Below are positions 7,562 to 16,748 of a stretch of 50,340 nt of DNA, piece by piece. A program made the position numbers and the translations under genes. The first letter of the stretch is position 1, and each line of letters begins with the position of its first letter. Source of the DNA: Alistipes sp. (GTDB lineage Bacteria > Bacteroidota > Bacteroidia > Bacteroidales > Rikenellaceae); NCBI GenBank assembly GCA_029060215.1, contig JAIDUK010000020.1:1-50340 (forward strand). The letters are read 5' to 3'. The notes beneath the pieces are model-generated. The model was not told the DNA's origin, searched no databases, and saw nothing but the letters and a program-made list of their open reading frames with translations.

Positions 7562-8581
7562 TCAGCATCCGCCGGCTTTCGGGCCGGTTTTTTTGTGCCC
7601 GGTTTTGCGCGCGCGCTTCGGCTTCGGTTCTTCAGAAGCATCCGAACAATACCCCCCCCCTTCGGCAGTACCGTCCGAGGCTTTGTATTGCGAGGGCGAC
7701 ATGCCCGTGTTGCGTTTGAAGTAGCTGCCGAAGAACGATTGGTTGGGGAAGTTGAGCGTGTAGGCGATCTCTTGGACGCTGAGGGCCGAATACTTGAGCA
7801 GCGTCTTGGCTTCGAGGATCACGTAGATTTCGATCCATTCGGAAACCGATTTGCTGCTGATGCGTTTGACAAGGGTGGTCAGGTATTTGGGCGTGACGCA
7901 GAGTTCGCGGGCGTAGAACCCGACGCTGCGTTCTTCCTTGTAGTGTTCGCTGAGCGATTGGAGAAACTTGCGGAAATAGATGTCGGCGCGGCTGTTGCTG
8001 CGTTCCTGCGCCGTGGGGTGCGCCTTGAGGTAGTTTTGGAGCGTGTTGCCCGTTTTGTAGAGCGTGGCCAGCAGCAGGTTGCCCAGCACTTCGTCGGAAA
8101 AAGGGCCCGGGGCTTCGTTTTCGGCGTCCATCAGGCGGATGAAGCGGCGGATCTGCCGGCTCTCTTCGTCGGAGATCTCGATGCAGGGATGGGCGCTCAG
8201 TTGGAGAATCAGCGGCATGATCTGTTTGGCTCCGATGTTCATCCGTTGCATGAAGCGTTGCGACACCACCACGATGTCGCCCTTGAGCGTGCCGCCGCGT
8301 TCGGTGCGGATGATGCTCTGCGGCCCGATAAGAAAAAGGGTGTTCTTGCGCAGGCTGTATCGGTTCAGATTGATCGAAACCGAGGTTTCGCCCTCGGAGC
8401 CGAGACCTATGAAAAAGGCGTCGATCCTGCACGGAAACTGGAATACGTCGAGTTGCGAGGCATCGCTGTGAGCTATGATGAAGTCGCCGCCGCGGCCGTT
8501 GTTTTCGCCCGACATGCAGATCAGTTCGCTGAGCGAGAAGCTGGCTATCGGTGCTTCGCCTGTCTGTCGTTTGTTGTTCAT
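7562..8581 (-). CDS. AraC-family transcriptional regulator
   Basis: 339 residues with the start at MNNKRQ. An upstream start at 8665 would run into a promoter-like region with a TACATTTG element. The N-terminal ~200 residues look like a cupin-type AraC sensing domain. The C-terminal HTH_18 domain (about 225-310) is clear, with the recognition block ALSVQEIAYTLNFPNQSFF and the terminal GMSPSQYKAS. After the HTH there is an unusual lysine/arginine-rich tail of about 30 residues. It stands alone, convergent with the noncoding transcript upstream of it. Ligand and targets are unknown. Confidence 0.85.
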   Translation of the reverse strand: MNNKRQTGEAPIASFSLSELICMSGENNGRGGDFIIAHSDASQLDVFQFPCRIDAFFIGLGSEGETSVSINLNRYSLRKNTLFLIGPQSIIRTERGGTLKGDIVVVSQRFMQRMNIGAKQIMPLILQLSAHPCIEISDEESRQIRRFIRLMDAENEAPGPFSDEVLGNLLLATLYKTGNTLQNYLKAHPTAQERSNSRADIYFRKFLQSLSEHYKEERSVGFYARELCVTPKYLTTLVKRISSKSVSEWIEIYVILEAKTLLKYSALSVQEIAYTLNFPNQSFFGSYFKRNTGMSPSQYKASDGTAEGGGYCSDASEEPKPKRARKTGHKKTGPKAGGC

Positions 8582-8744
8582 TGTTTCGGGTTTTGACGAC
8601 AAATGTAAGAATATTCCCTCTTCTCCAGTCCGAAAAGTTGGAAAATAGGTCATATCGAACAACAAGGCGGATGGATCGGAAATGCGGCCGGTCGGCCTAT
8701 TCTTCGTTGCCGGTGTTTGCGTCGGCTGCGCAAGGGCATAAAAA

Positions 8745-8768
8745 AACGCGCTGAATATTCAGCGCGTT
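8745..8768 (-). terminator. Terminator of the uppS-bamA-skp-skp operon
   Basis: A perfect 24-bp palindrome AACGCGCTGAATATTCAGCGCGTT is followed on the minus strand by a T-rich stretch (complement of A6). It lies about 80 bp past the last Skp-like gene. Confidence 0.85.
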
Positions 8769-8849
8769 GCGAACGATGCGTCGGCGGGTCGGCCGGTTTC
8801 CCGGCCCCAAGTCCTGCGGAGGGCCCCCGCCCGTACGGAGTTTCCGGGG

Positions 8850-9374
8850 CTATTGTGCGGCCGGTGCGTCGGCGATGCCCAGTTCGGCACGTACCTGCGG
8901 GGCGATGTCGGTCAGGGCTGCTTCGTCGTACGATGCCAGCGAGCCGGTCTCGAAGATCGCCAGATAGCCGTTGTCCTTGGCTACCTTGTCTATGGCGGCC
9001 TTGGCTTTCTCGATGATGGGCGTCAGCAACTCCTGTTGTTTCTTTTGGATGTCCTGCTGGGCCACCTGCTCGAATTCCTGACGGCGGTTCTGCAACTCCT
9101 GCAACTCGCGTTCCTTGAGCTGGCGCACGGAATCCGAATAGGTGGAGTAGTTTTTCTGATAGTCGGTCAATTTCTGGTTGAACTCGACGGAGATGGTCTC
9201 CAAATTGTCCTGCAAGTCTTTGGTGAAAGCCTGCATGTTGGTCTCCATTTCTTTGGTCTCGGGCATCGCCAGCAGGATGTCCTGCGAGTTGATGCGTCCC
9301 AGTTTCTGGGCGAAGAGCGACGAGGCGCTCAGCATGAGGGCAACCGCAAGGGTCAGTTTGATAGCCTTTTTCAT
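8850..9374 (-). CDS. Skp/OmpH-family periplasmic chaperone (second copy in operon)
   Basis: 174 residues with a cleavable signal peptide ending in SLFAQ. The KLGRINSQDILLAMPE start of the mature chain and the long Gln/Glu/Lys-rich helical coiled-coil from about 45 to 125 are typical of Skp, whose tentacles hold unfolded outer-membrane proteins in the periplasm. A short Ala-rich tail ends the protein. It is the last gene of the operon, 33 bp after its paralogue, and ends at the 8745-8768 palindrome. Confidence 0.9.
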   Translation of the reverse strand: MKKAIKLTLAVALMLSASSLFAQKLGRINSQDILLAMPETKEMETNMQAFTKDLQDNLETISVEFNQKLTDYQKNYSTYSDSVRQLKERELQELQNRRQEFEQVAQQDIQKKQQELLTPIIEKAKAAIDKVAKDNGYLAIFETGSLASYDEAALTDIAPQVRAELGIADAPAAQ

Positions 9375-9407
9375 AGTGTATTCGTGTGTTGTGTTTTTTG
9401 ATGAGCT

Positions 9408-9914
9408 TTATCGGGCGAGTGCGTCGATGACCTGCTGCGTGCGTTCTGCCGCCGGGTCGGTGTAGAGCAGCGCGGGGTTGTTCGACGAGTCGAGCACCAC
9501 CGTCGCACCGATGCGTTCGGCATAGGCTTCGATGGCGGCGAAGACCTTTTTCTGGATCGGTTCGATCAGTTCCACGCGTCGTTTCATGAGGGTGCCCTCT
9601 TGTCCGAAGATGCTTTCCTGATAGTCGGCGGCCTCTTTCTCCAGCGCAAGGATCGCTTCTTCGCGCGATTGACGCGCCGCGGCCGACAGCGAGGTCTTCT
9701 GCGCCATATAGTTGTTGTAGAGCGTCTCGACCCGGGCATAGCGGGCATCGACCTGCTTCTGATACTGTTCGGCGAGGTCGTCGAGTTCGGCGATGGCTCG
9801 GTTGTAGGCGTCCAGCGACTTGAATACCTTTTCGCTGTTGACGACGATGCAGTTCTGCGCCGGGAGCGCTGCGGCTGTCAGCAGGAATGCCGCAAGAAGA
9901 AGCAGACGTTTCAT
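9408..9914 (-). CDS. Skp/OmpH-family periplasmic chaperone (first copy in operon)
   Basis: 168 residues with a signal peptide (MKRLLLLAAFLLTAAALPAQ). The mature start NCIVVNSEKVFKSLDAYN matches the OmpH fold entry strand, and residues ~40-110 form the coiled-coil arm. It is located between bamA and a second skp paralogue. This tandem arrangement behind bamA is usual in Bacteroidetes. Both paralogues presumably escort outer-membrane proteins to BamA. I cannot say which is closer to E. coli Skp. Confidence 0.9.
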   Translation of the reverse strand: MKRLLLLAAFLLTAAALPAQNCIVVNSEKVFKSLDAYNRAIAELDDLAEQYQKQVDARYARVETLYNNYMAQKTSLSAAARQSREEAILALEKEAADYQESIFGQEGTLMKRRVELIEPIQKKVFAAIEAYAERIGATVVLDSSNNPALLYTDPAAERTQQVIDALAR

Positions 9915-9990
9915 GATTTCCGGATGGTTGATGTGTTATACCTTTTGTAAATATAACTCTTTTCTTTCAAATTTATTGCCACGGCGCGCG

Positions 9991-12534
9991 TCAGAACTGC
10001 TGGCCCATGACGAAGTGGAACTGGCTGCCGCTCTTCTTGGTGCTGCCGGCCGGGGGATCGAAGCCGTAGCCCCAGTCGATGCCCAGCATGCCCACCACAG
10101 GCAGGTAGAGCCTTACGCCGAAGCCCGCCGAGCGTTTGATCTTGAAGGGCGAGAAGTCGCGCCACGAGTCGAACGCATTTCCGCCTTCGAGGAAGCCCAG
10201 CACGTAGATCTGCGACGAGGGTTTCAGGATGACGGGGTAGCGCAGTTCGGCGGTGTATTTGTTGTAGCCGCACGAGTAGAAGTTGCCCGGATCGAGAGCG
10301 CCGTCTTCGTAGCCGCGCATCGAGATGATGTCGATACCGTAGATGTTGTAGCCCGTCATGCCGTCGCCGCCCACTTCGAAGCGTTCGAAAGGCGAAACCT
10401 TATGTTTGTTGTAGCTGCCCAGATAGCCCATTTCGGCCCGCAGCATCAGCACCAGATTCTCGTTGCGGGTGAGCGACTGGAACCATTGCGCCTTGAACTG
10501 CCATTTGTGGAATTCGATCCAGCGGTAGCGCTCTTGATTGCTCATGTCGGGATCGCTGTAGTCCTTGCCGTCCCAGAGCGAGTAGGGGAGCGTGGCCTGC
10601 ACCGAGGCGCTGAACTCCGAGCCGCGGCGCGGGTAGATCGGCTGGTCGACCGAGTTGCGGGCGAATACCAGTTTGAGCGACAGCAGGTTGGCCGAGCCGT
10701 CTTCCATGACGAACGAATACCAGTTTTTCAGCGAGTAGCGTTCGTAGCTGGCTTCGGCGTAGAACGTGAAGTAGGGGTCGGGCCACGAAAGGCGCTTGCC
10801 CAAACCCGCCGCTGCGCCGTAGGTGCGGAAGTAGCGCGTGGGTTTGGAGCCGATCCAATAGGCGTCGTTCTGGTCGGAATAGTGGGCCGAGAGGGTGAAC
10901 GAGTTGGGTTTTTTGCCGCCCAGCCACGGGTCGGTGAAGCTGAAGGCCAAAGCCTTGTAGTAGGTGCCGTTGGTTTGGGCCGAGAGCTGGAGCCGCTGGT
11001 TCTGCCCCATGGGGTAGGGGCGCCATGCGCCTTTCTTGAAGAAGTTGCGGATCGAAAGGTTGTTGAGCGTGATGCCCACCGAGCCCACGAAGGTGCCCGA
11101 GCCCCAGCCGCCCGCCACGTTGAACTGGTCGGAGGCCTGTTCTTCGAGCGCCCAGTTGATGTCGACCAGCTCGTTGGACACGGGCCGGATGTCGGGGGCG
11201 ATGTTCTCGGGGTTGAAGTGGCCCATCGAACCCAGCAGACGCAGGGTGCGCATCAGCAGCGAACGGTTGTACAGTTCGCCCGGGTAGACGGTGAGTTCGC
11301 GGCGGATCACTTCGTCGTCGACCCGCTGGTTGCCCGTGATGCCGACGTTGTTGATGGTGAACTGCTTGCCCTCGAACACCTTCACCTCGATGTCGATGGA
11401 GTCGGGGCCCACGATGGTCTCGGCGGGTTCGATCTGCGACATGAGGTAGCCGTTGTTCTGGTAGAGCGACGAGACGGAGAGGGCTTCGAGGTCGACCTCT
11501 TTCTGGATGCCGAGCCGCTTGTGCATGGTCTTTTTGTCGTAGGTGTCGCCCTGTTTGATGCCGAACATGCGTTGCAGCTCCTCGGTCTCGTAGACCGAAT
11601 TGCCCACCCACGAGACGTTGCGGATGTAGTATTTGTTGCCCTCCGAGAGTTCGATGTCGATGCCCAGCCGTTTGCTGTCGATGGGGTAGATCGAGTCGCG
11701 CACGATGGTGGCGTTGCGGTAGCCGCGGGCGTTGTAGAAGTCGATCAGCAGTTCCTTGTCGTCCTCGAAATCGCTTTCGTTGAGCTTGGTGCTGCGCAGG
11801 AAGTTGATCGATTTCTGGTGCGTCTTCTTGAAGGTGCGGCGCAGCCGCTTGTCGGCGAACTGTTCGTTGCCCGAGAAGTTGATCTTGCCGATCTTGACCT
11901 TGTCTTTCTTGTCGATGACGAACGTCACTTTGACGGCCTGCGGGCGGATCGAATCGTTGTCGATGCGCACGTCGACCTCGGCGTTGCGGAATCCCTTTTC
12001 GGCCCAGTAAGCCTTGATGAGCTTGGTGTTCTTGTCGATGACGTAGTCGGAGAGTTCGCTGCCGCGGCGGAGCTTGAGCTTTTCGAGCAGGTCCTTCTGC
12101 TTGCCCTTGCTCACCCCCTCGAAACTCCAGTTGAGCACGCGGGGCCGCTCCTTGAGGAAGACTTGCAGGTCGAGGTCGCCGCCCTCGATTTCGGCGCCGA
12201 TCTTCACGTCGGCGAAAGCCCGCTGGCTCCAGAGCCGCGAAATGGCGTTGGCGATGAAGTCGCTGGGCAGGTAGATCGAATCGCCCGCGATGAGCCCGGC
12301 CGAGGACTTGATGATTTCGGGGTTGAGGTACTGCACGCCGTGGATTTCGACGCTGCGGATGCGGTAGAGCCGGGGGGTCCCTTCCGCCTTCAGCATGGGG
12401 GCGTCTTCGGGAAAGGCGGCGGCCTGCTGCGGCGCTGCGGGTTCTGCGGCGGGAGCGGGCTGCTGGGCGAACGTATTCGGGCAGCACAGCGTCAGCAGCG
12501 CAGCGGCGGCGAATACCTTACCGAAATGATTCAT
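9991..12534 (-). CDS. bamA: Outer-membrane protein assembly factor BamA
   Basis: 847 residues. The true start is the ATG at 12534, which begins the signal peptide (MNHFGKVFAAAALLTLCCPN); a TTG three codons upstream is less likely. About five POTRA repeats precede the Omp85 beta-barrel. The barrel contains RYPVILKPSSQIYVLGFLE near the C-terminus and ends in Phe (FVMGQQF), the usual C-terminal strand signal. The protein folds and inserts outer-membrane beta-barrels. It lies in a dense operon after uppS (28 bp gap) and before the Skp pair, a functionally coherent envelope cluster. Confidence 0.95.
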   Translation of the reverse strand: MNHFGKVFAAAALLTLCCPNTFAQQPAPAAEPAAPQQAAAFPEDAPMLKAEGTPRLYRIRSVEIHGVQYLNPEIIKSSAGLIAGDSIYLPSDFIANAISRLWSQRAFADVKIGAEIEGGDLDLQVFLKERPRVLNWSFEGVSKGKQKDLLEKLKLRRGSELSDYVIDKNTKLIKAYWAEKGFRNAEVDVRIDNDSIRPQAVKVTFVIDKKDKVKIGKINFSGNEQFADKRLRRTFKKTHQKSINFLRSTKLNESDFEDDKELLIDFYNARGYRNATIVRDSIYPIDSKRLGIDIELSEGNKYYIRNVSWVGNSVYETEELQRMFGIKQGDTYDKKTMHKRLGIQKEVDLEALSVSSLYQNNGYLMSQIEPAETIVGPDSIDIEVKVFEGKQFTINNVGITGNQRVDDEVIRRELTVYPGELYNRSLLMRTLRLLGSMGHFNPENIAPDIRPVSNELVDINWALEEQASDQFNVAGGWGSGTFVGSVGITLNNLSIRNFFKKGAWRPYPMGQNQRLQLSAQTNGTYYKALAFSFTDPWLGGKKPNSFTLSAHYSDQNDAYWIGSKPTRYFRTYGAAAGLGKRLSWPDPYFTFYAEASYERYSLKNWYSFVMEDGSANLLSLKLVFARNSVDQPIYPRRGSEFSASVQATLPYSLWDGKDYSDPDMSNQERYRWIEFHKWQFKAQWFQSLTRNENLVLMLRAEMGYLGSYNKHKVSPFERFEVGGDGMTGYNIYGIDIISMRGYEDGALDPGNFYSCGYNKYTAELRYPVILKPSSQIYVLGFLEGGNAFDSWRDFSPFKIKRSAGFGVRLYLPVVGMLGIDWGYGFDPPAGSTKKSGSQFHFVMGQQF

Positions 12535-12562
12535 CTGTTCCAATCTAAATCTTCAACTTCAT

Positions 12563-13276
12563 TTACTTGACCAGTCCGAACCGCCGGTCGCGCCGGGCAT
12601 ATTCGTCGAGCGCCCGGTCGAACTCTTCCTCGGTGAAATCGGGCCACAGCACCTGCGGGAACCAAAGTTCGGCGTAGGAAGCCTGCCAGAGCAGGAAATT
12701 GCTCAGCCGGCATTCGCCGCTGGTGCGGATCACCAGATCGGGGTCGGGGCAGCCGGCCGTGTCGAGCGCGCGGCTGACGGCGGCCTCGTCGATCTGCTCG
12801 GGGGCCAGTTCTCCGGCCGCCGCGCGTGCGGCGATTTTCCGCACGGCCCGGGTGATTTCGTCGCGCGACGAGTAGTTGAGCGCCAAGGTCAGCGTCAGCT
12901 TGTCGCCTCCGGCGGTCAGCTCCTCGGCCTGAGCCAGATGGGCCTGCACCTTGTCGGAAAAACGGCTGCAATCGCCGATGGTGCGGATGCGGATGCCCTG
13001 CCGCTGCATGTCGGGGGTTTCATGGATGACGCTTTGGCAGAACAATTCCATCAAAGCGTCGACCTCTTGTGCCGGGCGGCCCCAGTTCTCGGTCGAAAAG
13101 GCATAGAGCGTCAGGTAGCCTACGCCGTGGCGGATGGCGGCGCGCGCCGAGGCCCGGATGGGCTCGATGCCGGCCGCATGGCCTTCGTATCGCTGGCGGC
13201 CGCGCAGTTCGGCCCAGCGCCCGTTGCCGTCCATGATGATGGCCACGTGCTGCGGTATGCGTTTGCTGTCGCTCAT
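12563..13276 (-). CDS. uppS: Undecaprenyl diphosphate synthase
   Basis: 237 residues from the ATG at 13276. It makes the C55 lipid carrier for peptidoglycan and O-antigen. The hallmark HVAIIMDGNGRWA (Asp16) and the later DPDLVIRTSGECRLSNFLLWQ region are intact. An upstream start at 13315 would place the promoter within the coding region and is rejected. The promoter TTTG-N19-TATATTTG ends only about 10 bp from the ATG, so the mRNA should be nearly leaderless. It is the first gene of the uppS-bamA-skp-skp operon. Confidence 0.95.
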   Translation of the reverse strand: MSDSKRIPQHVAIIMDGNGRWAELRGRQRYEGHAAGIEPIRASARAAIRHGVGYLTLYAFSTENWGRPAQEVDALMELFCQSVIHETPDMQRQGIRIRTIGDCSRFSDKVQAHLAQAEELTAGGDKLTLTLALNYSSRDEITRAVRKIAARAAAGELAPEQIDEAAVSRALDTAGCPDPDLVIRTSGECRLSNFLLWQASYAELWFPQVLWPDFTEEEFDRALDEYARRDRRFGLVK

Positions 13277-13285
13277 AATAGGGCA

Positions 13286-13316
13286 CAAATATAGGGAATT
13301 TAACGGGTTATTCAAA
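13286..13316 (-). promoter_or_regulatory. Promoter of uppS operon, abutting the start codon
   Basis: On the minus strand: TTTG (13313-13316), 19-bp spacer, TATATTTG (13286-13293). The ATG begins at 13276, leaving only a few bases of 5' leader. Confidence 0.75.
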
Positions 13317-13317
13317 G

Positions 13318-13560
13318 GTGAGGGGTGAAAAGTGAGAAGTGAGAGGTGAAAAGTGAAAGGTGCAAAGTGTTATTGTGTTCGCTGTCTTGTATTTTCGTCC
13401 TCTTCATGCTGGCGGTCCGCAGCGGGAAGAACGATGCCGGACAGGAAAATCGTACCGTCGGTTTCCCGATTCCCCACCTCTCGGCGGAGCAGCGGCGCGT
13501 CCGGCCCGGAATCCCGCACTTTTCACTTTTCACCTTTCACCTTTCACCTTTCACTTCTCG
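13318..13560. repeat. Heptamer-type repeats in inverted arrangement flanking the uppS/nadK gap
   Basis: A purine-rich array of GTGAAAG/GTGAAAA/GTGAGAAG units at 13318-13366 faces a pyrimidine-rich array of CTTTCAC/CTTTTCAC units at 13517-13556. The two arrays are approximate inverse complements and could pair around a loop of about 150 nt. The right array overlaps the last codons of nadK. Such GTGAAA arrays are frequent in Bacteroidetes intergenic DNA. Confidence 0.7.
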
Positions 13561-14430
13561 TAAGTCTATTCCCCACATCATCTTATTGCGTAACGTGTCG
13601 TAGAACGATATATTATGCGGAGTGGCCAGAAAAATCTTTTGTTCGGCGCGCCGCACGGTGAAGGCCGCTTCGGGCCCCACGGGGTAGATGCGGTTGTCGA
13701 GCGTGACGAAAGGGTCGGAGCGGCGTTCGTGCACGCGCAGCGTGATGACGCTGGTGTCGGGGATGACCACCGGGCGCATGGTGAGGTTGTGGGGCGCCAG
13801 CGGCGAGATGACAAGGCAGGCGCACGAGGGTGCCACCACCGGACCGCCTGCGCTGAGCGAATAGGCGGTCGACCCGGTGGGGGTCGAGACGATGACCCCG
13901 TCGCCGTGGTAGGTGGCGACCGGCTGCCCGTCGACCAAGGTCTCGACCGACAGCATGTCGGCGCCGTGGCGCTGGATGGTGAATTCGTTGAGCGCCAGAG
14001 TATTGTCGGGCGCCGCGGCGAAGTCGCCCCGCACTTCGAGCATCGACCTCGGCTGGACCGGGAATCCGCCTGCGGCGAGCCGGGCGAAAATCTGCCCCAG
14101 CCCTTCGTTCGGCGCGCCGGTCAGAAAGCCCAGATGCCCGGCGTTGATGCCCAGCACGGGCACAGGGGCGCCGCCCAGCCGGTGGGCCCCTTCGAGCAGG
14201 GTGCCGTCGCCGCCGTAGCAGACCATGACCGACCCCTCGGGCTGCGGCGCGAGCCGCTCTCGGTAGATGCGCTCGGGCGGGAACTCCAGCCCGATTGTTG
14301 CACGGACCGTGCGGGCGAACTCTTCGTTGAGCAGAAAATCGAAGCCGAACGCTTGCAGGGTGTCGAACAGGTGGCGGAGTTCTTCGGCGCTATGGTCGCG
14401 CCCGCTGCGGGAAAAAAGTATGATTCTCAT
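13537..14430 (-). CDS. nadK: NAD kinase
   Basis: 297 residues. It phosphorylates NAD to NADP. GGDGT (73-77, with Asp75) and the downstream NEF motif (148-150) are the diagnostic NAD-kinase signatures, followed by the VSTPTGSTAYSLSAGGP block. The start at 14430 (MRIILFSRSG) is supported by family alignment; an open frame continues far upstream antisense to pdxJ and the CCA gene but is spurious. The C-terminal residues KGER are encoded inside the pyrimidine-rich repeat array, so the repeat has shaped or extended the 3' end. It is divergent from pdxJ; a possible TATATTTG -7 element lies at 14579-14586. Confidence 0.95.
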   Translation of the reverse strand: MRIILFSRSGRDHSAEELRHLFDTLQAFGFDFLLNEEFARTVRATIGLEFPPERIYRERLAPQPEGSVMVCYGGDGTLLEGAHRLGGAPVPVLGINAGHLGFLTGAPNEGLGQIFARLAAGGFPVQPRSMLEVRGDFAAAPDNTLALNEFTIQRHGADMLSVETLVDGQPVATYHGDGVIVSTPTGSTAYSLSAGGPVVAPSCACLVISPLAPHNLTMRPVVIPDTSVITLRVHERRSDPFVTLDNRIYPVGPEAAFTVRRAEQKIFLATPHNISFYDTLRNKMMWGIDLREVKGER

Positions 14431-14595
14431 CGGCGGAGTTTCAAAAAAAGTAAGTACCTTTACCACGCCGCCGCCCTCCTGCGCATGGCCGGGAGCGTCG
14501 GGCGGCAGAGCCGGGAACCCGGCGGCGGGGCGAAGCGCGTTCGCGCGGTGTCCGCATCGCCGGCGGGGGTTCGCCAAGCAAATATAGTGAATTTT

Positions 14596-15318
14596 ATGAC
14601 AAAGTTGAGTGTAAACATCAATAAGATTGCCGTCATCCGCAATTCGCGCGGCGGCAGCCTGCCCGACGTGGTGCTGGCCGCAACCCGCATCGAGGGGTTC
14701 GGGGCCGACGGCATCACGGTCCATCCGCGGCCCGATGCGCGGCATATCCGCCACGACGACGTGCGGGCCCTGAAGCGGGTGCTGCGGACCGAACTCAACA
14801 TCGAGGGCAACCCGACGCCGGAGTTCGCGAAGCTGGTGCTCGAAACGCTCCCGGCGCAGGTGACGCTGGTGCCCGACGCGCCCGATGCGATTACGTCCAA
14901 CGCCGGGTGGGATACGGTGGCCAACCGGGAGTTCCTGACCGGGATGACGGCTCGTTTCCGCGAGCGGGGCATCCGGGTTTCGCTCTTCGTCGCACCCGAT
15001 CCGGCCATGGTGGCCGGGGCCAAGGCGTGCGGCGCCGACCGGGTGGAGCTCTACACCGAAGCGTATGCCCGCGAATATGCGGCCGACCCCGCCCGGGCGA
15101 TCGCTCCCTATGTCGCGGCGGCCGAAGAGGCCCGGCGGCAGGGGCTGGGCCTGAATGCCGGGCACGACCTGTCGCTGGAGAACCTGCGCTATTTCGTGGA
15201 GCGGATCCCTTGGACCGACGAAGTGTCGATCGGCCATGCGCTTATCAGCGATGCCCTCTATCTGGGGCTCGAAAACACCGTGCAGCTCTACCGCCGCCAA
15301 CTTCAAACTGCCGAATAA
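14596..15318 (+). CDS. pdxJ: Pyridoxine 5'-phosphate synthase
   Basis: 240 residues. It condenses 1-deoxyxylulose 5-phosphate with 3-amino-2-oxopropyl phosphate in vitamin B6 synthesis. The start MTKLSVNINKIAVIRNSRGG, the ITVHPRPDARHI active-site block and the C-terminal EVSIGHALISDAL motif are all classical PdxJ. Length matches the family. The start codon is fixed by the Asn-rich first strand. It is followed after 3 bp by the CCA-adding/HD gene and is presumably co-transcribed with it. Confidence 0.95.
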   Translation: MTKLSVNINKIAVIRNSRGGSLPDVVLAATRIEGFGADGITVHPRPDARHIRHDDVRALKRVLRTELNIEGNPTPEFAKLVLETLPAQVTLVPDAPDAITSNAGWDTVANREFLTGMTARFRERGIRVSLFVAPDPAMVAGAKACGADRVELYTEAYAREYAADPARAIAPYVAAAEEARRQGLGLNAGHDLSLENLRYFVERIPWTDEVSIGHALISDALYLGLENTVQLYRRQLQTAE

Positions 15319-15321
15319 CGC

Positions 15322-16728
15322 GTGCCGCTGTCGAATCCCATATTCCGCCGCATCTCGCGGCTGGCCGATGCCCGGGGCGTCAAGGCGTTCGTGGTGGGGG
15401 GCTATGTGCGCGACCATTACCTGCGCCGCCGGTCGACCGACATCGACGTGGTGGCGGTGGGCAGCGGAATCGAACTGGCCGAAGCGCTCGGGCGCGAACT
15501 GCACACCAAGGTGTCGGTGTTCAAGACTTTCGGCACGGCGATGCTTCGAGCCGGAGGGGTGGAGGTGGAGTTCGTGGGAGCGCGCCGCGAATCCTATGCG
15601 CACGATTCGCGCAAACCGCAGGTCGAAGCCGGAACGCTCGAAGACGACCAGCGCCGCCGCGACTTCACGATAAATGCGCTGGCGTGGTCGCTCAACGGCG
15701 ACAGCTTCGGCGAGTTGATCGACCCGTTCGGCGGGCTGGACGATTTGGACGCCTGCATCATCCGCACGCCCTGCGACCCGGACATCACCTTTTCGGACGA
15801 CCCGCTGCGCATGATGCGGGCCGTGCGTTTCGCGGCCCAGCTGGGCTTCTCGATCGAGGACGAAACCTTCGAAGCCATCCGCCGGAATGCCCCGCGGATC
15901 AAGATCGTTTCGCGCGAGCGCATAGCGACCGAGCTCAACAAGATCGTACTTTCGCCCGTGCCCTCGATGGGTTTCGAACTGCTGGAGCTGACCGGGCTGC
16001 TGGAACTGATCTTTCCGGAGATGCACCGGCTCAAGGGGGTGGAGCGCCGCGGGCAGCATGCGCACAAAGACAATTTCTTCCATACGCTCAAGGTGCTGGA
16101 CAATGTGGCCCGCCGCTCGGACGATCTGTGGCTGCGCTGGGCCGCCGTGCTGCACGACATAGCCAAGCCGCTGACCAAGGCCTACGACCCGCGCATAGGG
16201 TGGACCTTCCACGGCCACGAAGTGCAGGGCTCGAAGATGGTGCCCGCGATTTTCCGGCAACTGAAACTGCCGCTGAACGAACATATGAAATTCGTGCAGA
16301 AACTGGTGTTCCTGCATCTGCGGCCCATCATTCTGTCGGAAGATCTGGTGACCGATTCGGCGGTGCGGCGCCTGCTTTTCGAGGCGGGCGACGACATCGA
16401 GGCGCTGATGACCTTGTGCGAGGCCGACATCACGTCGGGCAACGACGCCAAGGTGAAGCGCTACATGGCCAATTTCGAATTGGTGCGGCGCAAGATGAAA
16501 GACCTCGAAGAACGCGACCGCATCCGCAACTTCCAACCGCCGATCACGGGCGAAATCATCATGAAGACCTACGGCATAGGCCCCTCGCGCGTCATCGGCG
16601 AGATCAAGGAAGTGATCAAGAATGCGATTCTCGACGGCGAAATCCCCAACGAATACGAAGCCGCCTATGCGTTGATGCTTCGCCTTGCGGCCGAGCGCGG
16701 GCTTGTGCTGCCGGGCGAGAGGGCGTGA
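15322..16728 (+). CDS. CCA tRNA nucleotidyltransferase with HD domain
   Basis: 468 residues starting with GTG three bases after pdxJ. The N-terminal class II nucleotidyltransferase head shows FVVGGYVRD (24-32) and the metal-binding STDIDVVAVG motif. The RRRDFTINAL and DDPLRMMRAVRFAAQL blocks follow. The middle-C-terminal half carries an HD phosphohydrolase domain with WAAVLHDIAKP. Bacteroidetes use such proteins to add CCA to tRNAs; this matters here because the initiator tRNA nearby lacks an encoded CCA. Poly(A) polymerase activity cannot be excluded from sequence. Confidence 0.92.
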   Translation: MPLSNPIFRRISRLADARGVKAFVVGGYVRDHYLRRRSTDIDVVAVGSGIELAEALGRELHTKVSVFKTFGTAMLRAGGVEVEFVGARRESYAHDSRKPQVEAGTLEDDQRRRDFTINALAWSLNGDSFGELIDPFGGLDDLDACIIRTPCDPDITFSDDPLRMMRAVRFAAQLGFSIEDETFEAIRRNAPRIKIVSRERIATELNKIVLSPVPSMGFELLELTGLLELIFPEMHRLKGVERRGQHAHKDNFFHTLKVLDNVARRSDDLWLRWAAVLHDIAKPLTKAYDPRIGWTFHGHEVQGSKMVPAIFRQLKLPLNEHMKFVQKLVFLHLRPIILSEDLVTDSAVRRLLFEAGDDIEALMTLCEADITSGNDAKVKRYMANFELVRRKMKDLEERDRIRNFQPPITGEIIMKTYGIGPSRVIGEIKEVIKNAILDGEIPNEYEAAYALMLRLAAERGLVLPGERA

Positions 16729-16748
16729 TCGTGTTCGTAAAAAAGAGT

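Noticed and set aside
9820..12570. A 916-codon open frame on the plus strand
   Set aside because: It is exactly antisense to bamA. The high GC content and codon bias of bamA keep the opposite frame open; the translation is a Val/Ala/Glu/Arg-rich sequence without any family signature.
13318..13560. CRISPR array in the GTGAAAG repeats
   Set aside because: Units are about 7 bp with no unique spacers and change strand orientation; no cas genes are nearby.
13537..16536. A ~1000-codon frame on the minus strand covering nadK and everything opposite pdxJ and the CCA gene
   Set aside because: Only the last 297 residues match NAD kinase. The upstream part is the mirror of pdxJ and the CCA-adding gene, so it is not a fusion protein.
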